Numbered from the stretch's first letter, positions 1 to 11,035 are shown. The stretch is 64,000 bases of DNA from Platanthera guangdongensis (GCA_039583875.1 CM077163.1:227718646-227782645); one strand, 5' to 3'. The notes: generated by a model not told the origin, from the letters alone. Translations and numbers: made by a program.

Positions 1-210
1 TGTTTCTCAAGCTAAATGTAGAAAGCCGACAAATAATTGCAAATGTTCGGCAAAATCGTGCAATTTTCAAACCCAGCTAAAGCTTTTCAGCACTGTTGCT
101 GACATCCTGCAGGACAAATCGTATGACTAATTAATGTACTCGCTTAAGCGACGACTCATGTTTCCCCCTCCGTGTGGAATAGGCTCAGTTCAACTTATTT
201 GTTTTAGGCC
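1..210. other. Unannotated flank
   Basis: Short AT-rich stretch before the first MITE. I see no open reading frame, repeat or RNA-like structure. Confidence 0.4.
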
Positions 211-530
211 ATTGTTATTAGTACCGTAATTTTGGCTAGTTGTATCGTACTTTCTCCTAATTTTTTTTACACATTTTGAAAATACGTCTTGTATATGCAT
301 TTTTAGGAAAAGTACTTTCGTACAGGTTTCACGCATTTTAGAAATACGCCTTCTATATGTTTTTTTTTGGAAAATTGTTCAATACGAAAGTTTTAGATCA
401 CGTCGAGATCTACAACTTTCGTGTTGAACATTTTTCCTAAAAATGCATGTACAGGAGGTATTTCTAAAAGATGCGAAAAATTATGAGAAAGTGCGGTGCG
501 ACTAGCCTAAACTACAGTACTAATAACAAT
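211..530. mobile_element. Foldback MITE
   Basis: The ends ATTGTTATTAGTACCGTA and its imperfect complement ending TACTAATAACAAT are inverted. Further inverted blocks lie inside (GACTAGCC/GGCTAGT, and CAATACGAAAG at 380 against CTTTCGTGTTG at 416). The outer and inner palindromes have different centres, so the left arm carries an internal insertion or duplication that includes a second 'AATACG..TTCTATATG' block. There is no coding capacity and no clear target duplication. I call it a foldback or MITE-type DNA element; superfamily unknown. Confidence 0.7.
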
Positions 531-1292
531 CACTTTGTATTATCTACATATTATCATTTGATGATCACGAAGATAACTAGAGTACAATAGTTGTAGGAGT
601 TCAAAGAATATATAATAATCTGAAGGAAAAACATTGCATGATAGAAATAAAAAACTATTATTATGAGAAACGAAAGTAACAAACAGTTATAAGTCAATTG
701 CAGATGAGACATGTAAACTTTAGAGCATTGTTAGGAGCACACATACTCTCGATATTAGCACATCAAAAACGGAAATAATATCTATTATTTTTTAGATTTG
801 ATTCAACTCTTATGAGCATACCACCCAGTCTTCAATTTTCCATAACTCTAATTCGCGACTCATGTTCACGCGAGACCACGCCGTCGTTTTCACGGGCTAC
901 AACGCCATCGTCTTCGACGTCGGAGCTTCACCGGAGTTTATTTCTTCCCAGCCTCGCCGGAGTAGCGTCCAACTCCTAACAATGCTCTATTGGGTTTATA
1001 TTTTGCCTTTTTAGTGTTTTATGTTTAACTTGTATGGTGAGATTATTTTGCGTTTTATTTTCATTTTGGGATAAATGTTTTGCATCAATACGTTGAAATG
1101 TTAGGTACTAAGTTATGGTTATGCGTGTGAAAAGATTTTTTTATAAAAAAATTCAAATTGGTGTGCTCATAAAACTTTGGGCTGCAAATAATATTTTATG
1201 ATGTGTCAATATCAATGATGTGTTAATATTCAAAATAGGTGTGCTTCTAATAATTCTCTAACTTTATTCACTAGTGGATAAATGATCTTGGA
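531..1292. other. AT-rich spacer without recognisable gene
   Basis: Mostly AT-rich with a short GC-richer patch around 850-970. I find no ORF with coding character, no terminal repeats and no tandem array. Confidence 0.4.
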
Positions 1293-1475
1293 CTCAGGTA
1301 CAGTGGCGGACCCGGGATATTTTTCAAACCGGGCACTAACACAAAGATAATATAAATGAAAATTTTTTATTACAAATGACAAAAAAATTCATTATATAAG
1401 AGCAACAAGTCGAAATATTACATAACATAAATATGAAAAACATGTAATATTGAGGTTTCTAAAAGAACTTACATA

Positions 1476-3649
1476 TTATAGAGCAACTTTTCGCGGACTC
1501 ATATTCTGAAAACGCGTAGTAATTTCTTCATTTGTAATTGTGTCAACAATATCTTTCTCAATGTAAGCTATAATACAATCATTCATCAATTCATCATACA
1601 TTCTGTTTCTCAAACGGCTCTTTATAATCTTCATATCAGAAAACATTTTTTCCACGCTAGCAGTTGCAACCGGTAAAAGACAAGCCAACTTTAAAAGTCG
1701 ATAAACCAATTGGTAATGATCATGCTTTTTAATCAAAACAACTGAATTGATTAATAGGATCAAGACATGAAACACAAATAAGTAATTCAGTATTTACTTC
1801 ATTAAATTTGTCATTTAACTCATTCAGCATCCAATCAATCACAGTATTGTAAATCTCAACCCGAAAATGATGATAGTTTGTAAATTCTCGTGCAGTGCGT
1901 GTTGATCTCCCTGCTGGAAAAAATTTGTCATCCATGTTTGGAACATCTATATTTTATTTTTCACAAAAGGATGATACTTCAATAATGAAAGCCTCCCAAT
2001 GAACATCAATATTTCTCATACTGAATAATAATTGTTTTGATATTTTAACAAAATTCATTGCATTAATGATGTCTTGATCATTTCTCTGTAGCACTTGTGA
2101 CAATTCATTTGTCTTTGATAAAATATTTTTCATCAAGTGTAAGAGAAACACAAAATCGAATGTCCGAATATTTTTCAAAAGACTACATGCAGTTCCCCTT
2201 TGATTTCCATCAGCTCCGTCCCGTGTAATAATTTCAAGAACATTTACAATAGATGAAAACATACAAATGAAATTCAAAACAGTGTCATAATGCGAACTCC
2301 ACCTTGTATCTCCTGCTCTTTTAATTTCAAGTGGTTGGTTGTGCCCTCTCCCACCATTTAACTCGCCATAATTAATTTCTTTAGTGACTCTTTCAATTTC
2401 TAAAGCTCTAAGACAATCACGTCTTTTACAAGAGCCTCCGACAACATTTAATACATTAGTAATGTACGAAAAAAGTTCTGCTATCTCAGGATGTCCCTCT
2501 GCGACTGCCACTAATATCAACTGTAGTTGGTGAGCAAAACAATGAATATAAAAAACTGAACTATTATCCTTCATAATCAGAGTTTTTAAACCATTGAATT
2601 CACCCCGCATGTTGCTTACTCCATCGTAACCCTGGCCTCGTAGTCTTGAGAGACTTAAATTATATTTTGCAAATATTTTATCAATAGCAAGTTTGAGTGA
2701 TAAAGTCATAGTATCAGAAACATGGGCAAAATCGAGTAATCTTTCAATAATCTTTCCTTTTTTGTTCACATATTTCAAAACAATAGACATCTGTTCTTTA
2801 TTTGAGATATCACGAGATTCATCTACTAAGATTGTAAAACAATCTTGTCCAATGTCCTTAATTATTTCACATGTTGTTGCACTTGCAATTGCAAGAACAA
2901 TATCTTTTTGTATTTTCGGAGCTGTTAACTGACAATTAATTGGAGTATTTTTTAAGACCACTGCATTGACATCACTGTTATTTGACGTCAAAAACTCCAA
3001 AAGCTCTAAAAAATTTTCTTTGTTTAGGGACCCATCAGACTCATCATGGCCACGAAAAGACAATTCTTGTCGTAACAGAAAACAAACACGTTCAATGGAA
3101 GTATTTAAACGTGCACGATATTCAACAGCTTGAGTTTCTTCTTGTTTAGCCAAAACTATTTGAATGCTCTGTTTCTGATTCATCAAATGTTCACATAATT
3201 TTTTTGAAACATTATGATCGTTATCATGCTTGTCAATATGCTTTTCAAGAATTGTCTTATTCTTCCAATATCTAAAGCCACGAGTAACAAATGTTGGATC
3301 ACATCCCTTTTGTGGAAAGACATAACACTACAAGCAAATTAAAAGCAGCGTCCTTATGTTCATTATACTCCAACCAACCCTTAAATTCAAGAAACCAGTT
3401 TCTGTTGAATCGCCGAGCTTTTGTTCCGAAATCAGTTAGGGGGAAAATTTCTAATTACGGTTGACAATGGCCCTTTTCAAGATAATATCTTCTAATTCCA
3501 TCATGATCATTGACGTCGTAACTCAAAATTGGTTGTCTCAACCCAGGATCGGAAAGAAGTTCCTCAACGCACGTAAGTCGTTCTCTCTTACTACTTGAGG
3601 ATGAAGACAACCCTTCAATTTTTTTTTGTTTCTTTACTAAGTTGAACAA
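1476..3649 (-). pseudogene. hAT transposase, TTF zinc finger / DUF4371 type (broken)
   Basis: Reading from 3649 downward: an N-terminal part ending RRYYLEKGHCQP, then the start of a TTF-type zinc-finger region (FPLTDFGTKARRFN and WLEYNEHKDAAF visible near 3440-3340), then a 410-residue block (3186-1954) typical of DUF4371 transposases with ILVDESRDISNKEQ, a GYDGVSNMRGEFNGL block and HCFAHQLQL. The C-terminal hAT dimerisation motif is at 1650-1500 (LPVATASVEKMFSDMKIIKSR). The family works as a cut-and-paste transposase in the nucleus. Damage seen: a stop after GHCQP, frameshifts between 3455 and 3186, an in-frame TAA at 1954-1956, and a frameshift with loss of roughly 50 residues near 1740. 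Lying between hAT termini fits a former autonomous copy. Confidence 0.88.
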
Positions 3650-4258
3650 CTTTAGAAAAAAATTTCTTCATAACCTATTGAAATCAAATCACCTACATTA
3701 AATAGCAAAAAAGGTCATATAGAAGCTGTTAGAAACAAATTAATAAGTTGTTAGACAAGCTTATGATCATGGAGGTATGCTACATTCCTTAAAGTTCTTA
3801 AAAATAACAGTGAATTGGAATGGCCTCATGGAATGATTACATGAACATCGAACCTGTTTTGCAAAGTGTATAGAATAGAATTCACAACTAGATGCTCTAT
3901 CTTTAAAATATTCTGAATTAAATGGATATACAAAATGCAAAGTAAATTCCAATCAACTCCAATCAAAATCAGAATTTTGGATGTTATAAATATAAAGCAG
4001 AAATTTGTCAAAAACTTAAAACATGTGATTCAAAGTATTCAACATTAACATCTAGTTTGCATTTATGTGAACAGTCTTGTTTTCTAAAGAATTCAGCACA
4101 GCATTGTATCTGAAGAGGTTCTGTCTTCCTAATTTTGTGTTCTGTCTTCCTAATTTTGTTCATCAACAATATCTAAGTTCAGGTTTCTCTCCATATCTAA
4201 ACAATTCCACTCATATCTAAAGACAGTACAATCAAATGTGATTAAATTCTCTACTTTA

Positions 4259-4583
4259 TAAGAAGAAGAAGCAGAAGCAGCAGAAGAAGCAGAAGCAGTA
4301 GAAGAAGCAAAAACAGCAGAAGCAGAATAAGCAGAAGCAGCAGAAGCAGCAGAAGCAGCAGAAGCAGAAGAAGCAGAAGAAGCAGAAGAAGAAGCAGAAG
4401 AAGAAGCAGAAGAAGAAGAAGAAGAAGAAGAAGAAGAAGAAGAAGAAGAAGAGGAGGAAGAAGAAGAAACAGAAGAAGAAGCATAAGCAGAAGAAGAAGC
4501 AGAAGAAGCAGAAGAAGAAGAAGAAGAAGAAGCAGAAGAAGTAGAAGAAGCAGAAGAAGAAGAAGAAGAAGAAGAAGAAGAAG
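4259..4583. repeat. Compound AGA/AGC trinucleotide microsatellite
   Basis: About 325 bp of almost uninterrupted AAG and CAG triplets on the plus strand, with blocks of 'gaagcagcagaagcagcag' type and purer GAA runs around 4410-4450 and 4560-4580. The minus strand reads as poly-leucine, which is an artefact of the repeat. It lies inside the hAT element near its right end. Confidence 0.95.
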
Positions 4584-4756
4584 CGATAAAGACTTCGGGA
4601 GCAGCAGCGATCGACTCGGGAGCAAATCGGGGCGGTCGGCTAGGGCAAAATCAGAGCAACGATAAATTGGGGTAGTCGGCTAGTGCAATCCGCGAATTTT
4701 CATACCCGGGCACGTGCCTGGGTGTGTCCGAAGGTGGGTCCGCCCCTGCTCAGGTG

Positions 4757-5284
4757 TAAGCCCGCTGCTAATTGCGCCGATTGTCCCACTACAGCCTCAC
4801 CGTACTCACTGCAGCCCGCCGCAGCATTGCCACCTTCTCTTTGGATCCACCAAGAACCTAGATGAGAACAGGTGGTGTCTTTTCATGTCATGATCATTTT
4901 CCTAAAAAATTTCATGCAAGTGAAACACATGAACGGCATCTTGGAAAAGAAAAGTCATAATTGACGGCTGGTAAGGGAGACCACAAATCACATGAGTTTG
5001 AAAAACTAAACCAACTCAACAATAATCTAATGTATATAATCTTACGTTGTATTACCACTCTCATACCTAATCAACATATATGTACAGAACATACATGTAT
5101 AAATAAGTAGATAAGGTTGACTCTTAAATATTTGTAGTTCTTCTTCCTCCCAGGAATTTTGGTTTCTCTAAATAGCATTCTTTATTCAATTAATTAATTT
5201 AATTGGTGTAACAAAGTTGAATATAAATTTATATGGTTAAATGTTAACTGATGATGATAAATGATACGTATACGATTTTGTACC
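4757..5284. other. Spacer, nothing recognised
   Basis: AT-rich sequence between the hAT element and the next MITE. No ORF, terminal repeat or RNA-like fold that I can support. Confidence 0.35.
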
Positions 5285-5493
5285 AGGATCCTCTCCATTT
5301 CAAGTGAAATGGAGGGGATCCATTTCATGGCCATGATTGATTGCTTTTGCATCCAACGGGTTCAGCATTTCCAATCCTTTTATATTTTTTTTAAGTCAAA
5401 AAAATCTTGGCCACTAGATTTTTCTTGGATTTATCTTGTCCATTAAAGGATGAAATGGATCCCCTCCATTTCACTTGAAATGGAGAGGATCCG
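5285..5493. mobile_element. Small palindromic MITE
   Basis: About 40-bp terminal inverted repeats: the left arm runs from 5286 (GGATCCTCTCCATTTCA...) to about 5328, and the right arm from about 5450 to 5493 is its near-perfect complement. Each arm is itself palindromic (TTTCAAGTGAAA on the left, TTTCACTTGAAA on the right). The centre is about 120 bp of AT-rich DNA. No coding capacity. The target duplication is unclear (possibly TAC). Confidence 0.75.
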
Positions 5494-5834
5494 GATCCTA
5501 CGATTTCTTGCATGAAACTCTATATAAGATAGATTATTATAATGCCAGATATTCACTTCACAAGATAGACGGTATATTTAATTTAGAAAACAATTCGCAT
5601 AATTTATTTAGTAAATAAAACTATATTTTAATTCATTTTATTGTCTTAAGGATAAAATAGTAAATTTCAATATTTTCTGTTGCTACATGTTGGCTCATCG
5701 TGCATGAAATACCTCCCATCTACATTCAATCTTTAATATAATTTTTTTTGCATTAATTGCATAAATGATTTTCTCAAAAAAAATACTCATGTGAATGCTA
5801 TTTATTTCTAGAAATAAGGCAAAATAAAAAGTGT
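5494..5834. other. AT-rich spacer
   Basis: No gene or repeat recognised between the MITE and the GC-rich element to the right. Confidence 0.35.
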
Positions 5835-7343
5835 TGAATTTTGTGAAGTGGAAGTGGTTGATGAGACAGGCTGGGCGGCCTGAGCGGACAGATCCGGCGG
5901 ACTGGGCGGACTGCTGTTATGCGGCCTGGTGTTAAGTCTAGTGGAAGCCGGCTGTTCTTCTGAGCGGCTTGTGTTTTTTGTCCACGGCCTGGGCGGTCTG
6001 TTATCTGCGGTTAGGGCGTTGGCTGTTGGTTTAGCCAAGTAGCGGCCTGAGCGGATAGAGGTTCGTGAACTGGTGCACGATGCTCAGTGGCCGTGTTGCA
6101 AGCTTGTGTTATCCGGAGGATTGGATCCTGTCTGCGGGAGGCTTGCGGACTAGCGTGTCTGCGGCATTCGCGGTTGCGGACTGGCCTTAGAGTTTGGCTG
6201 AGGCCTTGCCGAGCTCTGGTAGTACAGCACTGCTGTTGCTGTGGCGGACTGGTGTGTGGAGTCCGACAGATGGTTGTTGCTTTGGGCAGGCATGCGAGTT
6301 GCTTGCGGACTGTGGTCTGTGTTGCTTGGTTGATTGGCAGACGGAGACATGTCCGCCAAGCTCGCGTTGGCCCTTTGGTGGTTCTGTACTTGGTCACAAT
6401 CTGTGACAAGACCAAGGTGTCCGCAGTATCCGCCAAGCCCGCTGTTGACCGGGCGGACTGCCTTTGGTCGTGGGCTTGTGGCGGATGGAGGCGTTGTTGT
6501 GGTGATATACGGACTGCCTCTTGTTGTGTGGACAGTCTCTGAAGGGGGATGCTGTCCAGTGTTTGGAGGCTTTGCGGGCTGGTTCCTTGTCTGCATATCC
6601 TGGGCGGACTGTTGAGGGTTCGCCCAAAGTTGTCTTACTCCTGGCGGTTTATTCCTTGGAATCCGACTAAGTCCTTGCGGACTCAGCGGACGGTGTTTTG
6701 CTAAGCGCGCGAGCTGGGGCGTTGTCTCTATCTCTAGGGCGGTGACCACACTCCTCACCTTGCCAATAAATAGGACACCCCCGGGCACATATACAGTAAC
6801 TGAGTGAATAGTAAGTAGGGCTTGGGCAAATTGCTGTGGTCTGCGTTTTTCTGTCCGCGCGGGTTGAGTAGAGCTGACGGTTTGTTGTGTGCAGGTCGCG
6901 CGGTTAGCTTCAAGGAGCCAGGAGTTTGGCTTTGACTACAGTCAGTGCTTGAAAGTGTGCAGACTCTGCGGTCTCAGCAGGTCTCTCTGCGGCTTGTCAG
7001 TTCTCTGCTTCAACGTTTGCAAGTTCCAATAACGTGTCCGTCAGGCGCAAGCGGGTAGGCGGTCTGTTCATCAGTTCATCAGCAGTAGGCGAATAACGGT
7101 GTGTCCGCGCGGCCTATCGGCTTCGGCGGACTGCGTTTCTATTCGGCGGATTGCAGCTTCAGCTCGGGCGGGTTCGGCGGTCTTGGCGACCTCGGCGATC
7201 TCGACGGTTTCCGTTGCTGTCCGCCTGACTTGTTTTTTGGTGTTTTCTGTTTATAGCTGTTTGTACTAGCGAAATCATGTCTCGCTATGTATACCTCGCA
7301 TTGTAAAGAAGATTAATGAATATAAGATCTGCTTGTTCTTACA
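5835..7343 (+). mobile_element. Candidate solo LTR, GC-rich with reiterated GCGGACT
   Basis: The block differs sharply in composition from the AT-rich flanks and is studded with GCGGACTG/GGCGGACT words. It has a TATA-like AATAAATAG at about 6765, followed by a transcript-leader-like region, and a poly(A)-signal-like AATGAATATAAG near the right end. It begins TGAATTTT and ends CTTACA, with flanks AGTGT (5830-5834) and TGTGT (7344-7348), only a 4/5 match. The layout fits an LTR. No internal domain, primer site or polypurine tract is present, so the call is tentative. Confidence 0.45.
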
Positions 7344-7724
7344 TGTGTTTGGTTTGTTGAGCTTGCTCCCTGGGTTTCCGATAGATCAAAATGTGAACTG
7401 TGTAGTAGCGAAGATATTAATTTAGTTTTTGGGTTATCTTGCTGAGCAGCTTGAGAAAATTTAACAAAAAGCTTTAATGTTGCATCAAAGATAAAGCTTC
7501 TATTTTATGTAGAAATTCATTTTGAATTAGAAGATATAAGAGTGGATATTATTTTCAATTTGAGAAGAATTTTTTTTGAGAATCATAAATATATCATTAT
7601 ACATATTCATCAAATAATTTCCTTTATTATATGTTCTAGATTATATATATACATCATAATTAAATTGATTAACTAGATATAAATTAATTAATTAGCTAAT
7701 TATTACTTGAGGTTAAGGATACGT

Positions 7725-8780
7725 TAGGCGTGCACATAAGGCCTGTCAGGCCCAGGCCAGGCCTGGGCCTGCTAGGCCCGGGCTTTTATCAGTCCAGGCC
7801 CAGGCCCAGGCCTGACTTTTGCCAGACCCAGGCCGGTCCCAGACTCTCCTCCAAAAAGAGGGTCTGGTAAGGCCTATCGGGCAAGCCCAGGCCGGGCCAG
7901 GCCCAAGCCCGGGCCTAGTTCACTGTTCAGCGGTACTCTAGTGCGGACGTACGGGCGTACGGGCAAGGGTCAAGGAGGTTTCAAATCGAAAAGTGATCAA
8001 CATGAAAGTTGTAGATCTCGGCGAGACGAACAACTTTCATGTTGATCACTTTTTCATTTGGAGCAGTCTTGGACCTCGATTTATGCCCCGAAAACTGGGG
8101 CGGCGGAACTGCTACAGTAAAGCGTACCGCGCCCCAGATTTCGGGACCCAAATCGAGGTCCATAAAGGCTCCAAATCAAAAAGTGATCAACATGAAATTT
8201 GTTCTTCTCGCCGAGATCTACAACTTTCATGTTGATCACCTTTTCATTTGGAGCCGTCTTGGAGCTCGATTTGGGCCCCGAAAACTGGGGCGGCGGAACT
8301 GCTACAGTAAAGCGTACCGCGCCCCAGATTTCGGGACCCAAATCGAGGTCCAAGACGGCTCTAAATCAAAAAGTGATCAACATGAAAGTTGTTCGTCTCG
8401 CCGAGATCTACAACTTTCATGTTGATCACTTTTCGATTTGAAACCATCTTGACGCCGAAAACGGGTTGCCCGTAAGTCCGCATTTTAGCCTGCCCGCATT
8501 TTGGGCTGTCATCTCTAGGCCAACGTCTCTCTAGAGAGATGTTGGCCCGGGCCCGGGCAAGGCCTGGGCCCAGACCCAGGCAAAGCCTAGGACCGGGCCT
8601 AGCCTGGGTCTGGCCCGGGCCGGGCACCAGGCCAGATAAATCATTATATTTAAGGCCTGTTTAGGCCCTCCAGGACTGGCCTGGGCCTGGACCAGGCCTA
8701 CGCGGGCCCAGACCTAACCAGGCTTTTTCAAGGCCGGGCCCAGGTAGGCTTTCCAGGCCCAATCTTTATGTGCACGTCTA
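7725..8780. mobile_element. Non-autonomous hAT-like element with perfect 8-bp duplication
   Basis: The termini TAGGCGTGCACATAAG and the complement of TTTATGTGCACGTCTA form the terminal inverted repeats. Both sides carry GGATACGT (7717-7724 and 8781-8788), a perfect 8-bp target duplication. Next to each terminus are 150-250 bp of GGCCTGGGCC-type palindromic GC-rich sequence, and the centre holds a 190-bp tandem array. No ORF of its own. The TAG-GTGCACA ends and the 8-bp duplication point to hAT mobilisation in trans. Confidence 0.88.
7982..8441. repeat. 190-bp tandem array of nested palindromes
   Basis: The word AAGTGATCAACATGAAA recurs at 7991, 8181 and 8371, giving a 190-bp period over about 2.4 copies. 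Each unit contains a hairpin around GTTGTAGATCTCGGCGAGA-type sequence flanked by GTGATCAACATGAAAG and its complement. A second palindrome links CCCCGAAAACTGGGG to the next unit. The array sits centrally in the hAT-like element. Confidence 0.85.
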
Positions 8781-8788
8781 GGATACGT

Positions 8789-9214
8789 CAAGGAGTATTA
8801 ACTATAATTTGTTCTTTTTGAAGCATTTATTAGCTTGCACACAGTTGTCACTTGTCCATTCACCTCCGGCTACTGTACTTTTTATCATAAATATAAATTA
8901 TTAAAATCAGCAATTAATTACTAATTTAAAAATAAAAGGCAAGCTTATTGATGAGGATCGACACACGTGTGTGAGTAGACTGAGATGAAATAATTTAATG
9001 TGAAGATGATGATAAAACATAATACTACTCAATCTTATACTAAATTTCAGGTGTAAAGTGGTTCAAGTCAGTAATTAATTATTAATTTAAAATAACAAGC
9101 AAGCTTATTGATGTGACGCACACGTGTGAAAAAAGCACTGAAAAGTGAAAAGGATATATATATATATACACACAAGCAGTGGTGCACGGGGGACCTCGTG
9201 CGGCCCACATTCGT
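8789..9214. other. Spacer with duplicated ~60-bp segment
   Basis: AT-rich. A segment around 8910-8955 (AATTAATTACTAATTTAAAA..AAGGCAAGCTTATTGATG) recurs at 9070-9115, so it is a local duplication at a spacing of about 160 bp. No gene seen. Confidence 0.5.
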
Positions 9215-9430
9215 CGTGAGTGCGATATTTGTCGAGGATGCGACATTTGTCGAGGGGGCGATATTTGGCTGAGGCGGCAACATTGGTCGTCGGTGCGACA
9301 TTTGTCGAGGGGGCGACATTTGTCGTGAAGGCGACATTTGTCGTGGGGGTATCATTTGTCGTGAGGTCGTCATTTCTCGTGGCGACGTCATTTGTCGTGG
9401 GGGCGTCATTAGTCGCGGTGGCGACATTCG
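9215..9430. repeat. 18-bp minisatellite of CGACATTTGTCG hairpins
   Basis: About twelve degenerate copies of an 18-bp unit GCGACATTTGTCGNGGGG. Each unit contains the inverted pair CGACA/TGTCG separated by TT. The spacing is in register throughout (9233, 9251, ... 9413). The ORFs crossing it on both strands are consequences of a period divisible by three. Confidence 0.88.
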
Positions 9431-9794
9431 TTCTCAAACTCTACCGGCTGCCGAACAAGGGTGGCGAAATCAGACTGAATCATTTTTTTCGTCTGCGAAT
9501 TTGGTAGTCATTTGCTTCGTTCTTGCTCGATGCGTCGCTGCGAGCTGCGGCCGCAACATATACATATGAGTACTCAAAATGACCGTAAAAAGATCTAAAT
9601 CACTATAATAATTTTTATTTTGTAAAAAACATATGTTTTAACATACAAAACATAATTTCTTTCCCTCCTCTCTAGATATGAGAAAAAATGACTAAAAAGA
9701 CCAAAATAAATGAAAAGGAGAGTTGATTATATGAGGGGTAGTATAGTATTAAAATGTTACACCAAAGTCCTTTATGTGTTTGCTTATATAATAA

Positions 9795-9796
<2 letters not shown>

Positions 9797-9868
<72 letters not shown>
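9797..9868. repeat. (TA)n microsatellite
   Basis: About 35 uninterrupted AT dinucleotides. It directly abuts the inferred 5' end of the first non-autonomous Helitron. Confidence 0.97.
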
Positions 9869-9874
<6 letters not shown>

Positions 9875-10024
9875 ACAATACGTATATTTGCATCACACCA
9901 TGAAACTCATCTTGACCGTCTGATCAAGCTCTATCAAATACAGGTCGTTGGATTCAAAACATGAGGCCTGCCTATAGCTTTTCCTCCAGCCCCTGCATTG
10001 TTCATTTCAAAGAAAAACTCGATA

Positions 10025-10324
10025 CATCCCGCCCCCTCCCGCCCCTCACGGGCTCATCCCTCGTCGCCGCAGGCGGAGCTGCCGCCGGCCTGCCCGGCAC
10101 CCACCGGCGAGTTCGCCGGCCTCCGGCGAACCCGCCGTGGGTTGTCCGGCGGCGAGCGGGCAGGGCCACCGCCGGCGGTGGCCCTGCCGGCGGTGGCCCT
10201 GCCCGCTCGCCGCCGGACATCCCCCGGCGGGTTCGCCGGAGGCCGGCGAACCTGCCGGTGGGCGCCGGGCAGGCCGCCGGTGGCGGCGGGGGTGAGCCCG
10301 TGAGCGGCGGGAGGGGGCGGGATG
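10025..10324. repeat. GC-rich giant palindrome
   Basis: The left arm begins CATCCCGCCCCCTCCCGCC at 10025 and the right arm ends with its complement at 10324. The arms are about 145 bp each, centred near 10175 in CCGCCGGCGGTGGCCCTGCC-like sequence. Arms match at most positions. ORFs crossing it on both strands are compositional shadows. Confidence 0.85.
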
Positions 10325-10398
10325 CTATCGGTTTTTTCCTCTTTTTTAATTTAATAATTAATTTAATAATTTATATTTTTTATAATTAATAAAAATTT

Positions 10399-10647
10399 CG
10401 GCGAACCCGCCGTGGGTTGTCCGGCGGCGCGCGGGCAGGGCCGGCGGTGGCCCTGCCCGCTCGCCGCCGGACATCCCCCGGCGGGTTCGCCGGAGGCCGG
10501 CGAACCTGCCGGTGGGCGCCGGGCAGGCCGCCGGTGGCGGCGGGGGTGAGCCCGCGAGCGGCGGGAGGGGGCGGGATGCTATCGGTTTTTTCCTCTTTTT
10601 TAATTTAATAATTAATTTAATAATTTATATTTTTTATAATTAATAAA
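10399..10647. repeat. Partial tandem duplication of the palindrome's right half
   Basis: 10399-10647 repeats 10124-10398, including the AT-rich TTTAATTTAATAATTAATTT tail. The second copy lacks about 26 bp at the palindrome centre, so the centre has been lost in one copy, as expected of instability at a hairpin tip. Confidence 0.85.
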
Positions 10648-10680
10648 AATTTTAAAATCCTTTTAATAACTTTTATAATT

Positions 10681-11035
10681 AGTCTTCACGCGCCGGGGCG
10701 GGCGAAGCCCGCCGGGGGGCAAGCGAAGCCCGTCGGGGGGCGGGCGAAGCCCGTCGGGGGGCGGGCGAAGCCCGCCGGGGGTCAAGCGGGCAATTTTATA
10801 TATTTTTTTAATTAATAGAATTTTTAAAATCCCTTTAATAACTTTTATAGTTAGTCTTCACGCGTCGGGGGCGGGCGAAGCCCGCCTGGGGGTCACGCGG
10901 GCGAATTTATATTTTTTATAATTAATAAACTTTTAAAAATCATTTTAATAACTTTTATAATTAGTCTTCACGCGCTGGGGGGCGGGCGAAGCCCGCCGGG
11001 GGGTCAAGCGGGCGAAGCCCGCAGCGACGCATCGA
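10681..11035. repeat. GGGCGAAGCCC hairpin cluster
   Basis: Multiple GGGCGAAGCCCG units (stem GGGC/GCCC with GAA loop) alternate with an AT-rich module 'AATAACTTTTATA.TTAGTCTTCACGCG' present at about 10660, 10835 and 10950. The array leads directly into the Helitron-type 3' terminus. Confidence 0.8.

Larger units (their letters stand above)
1301..4748 (-). mobile_element. Full-length hAT transposon with 8-bp target duplication
   Basis: The left terminus CAGTGGCGGACCCGGG (1301) is inverted at the right terminus, whose complement reads CAGGGGCGGACCCACC (ends 4748). The flanks are CTCAGGTA (1293-1300) and CTCAGGTG (4749-4756), an 8-bp target-site duplication with one mismatch, which is the hAT signature. 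A second shared subterminal block (cccgggca) lies inside both ends. The only coding region is a minus-strand DUF4371/TTF-type transposase that fills the middle. The right third holds a long GAA/GCA microsatellite. Terminal repeats, duplication size and transposase type agree, so the boundaries are firm although the enzyme is broken. Confidence 0.92.

Noticed and set aside
4251..4625. 124-residue poly-leucine ORF on the minus strand
   Set aside because: Pure product of the AGA/AGC triplet repeat; no flanking gene structure.
5808..6788. ORFs up to 212 residues on both strands
   Set aside because: No recognisable domain; the region is a GC-rich LTR-like block with repeated GCGGACT words.
5830..7348. 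Firm solo-LTR call for this block
   Set aside because: Flanks match at only 4 of 5 positions and ends are not supported by a second copy; kept only as a tentative feature.
8039..8627. ORFs over the 190-bp array
   Set aside because: All three frames on both strands are similar because of the nested palindromes.
9961..10389. Gly/Ala/Arg/Pro-rich ORFs on both strands
   Set aside because: Read through the giant GC palindrome; frames mirror each other.
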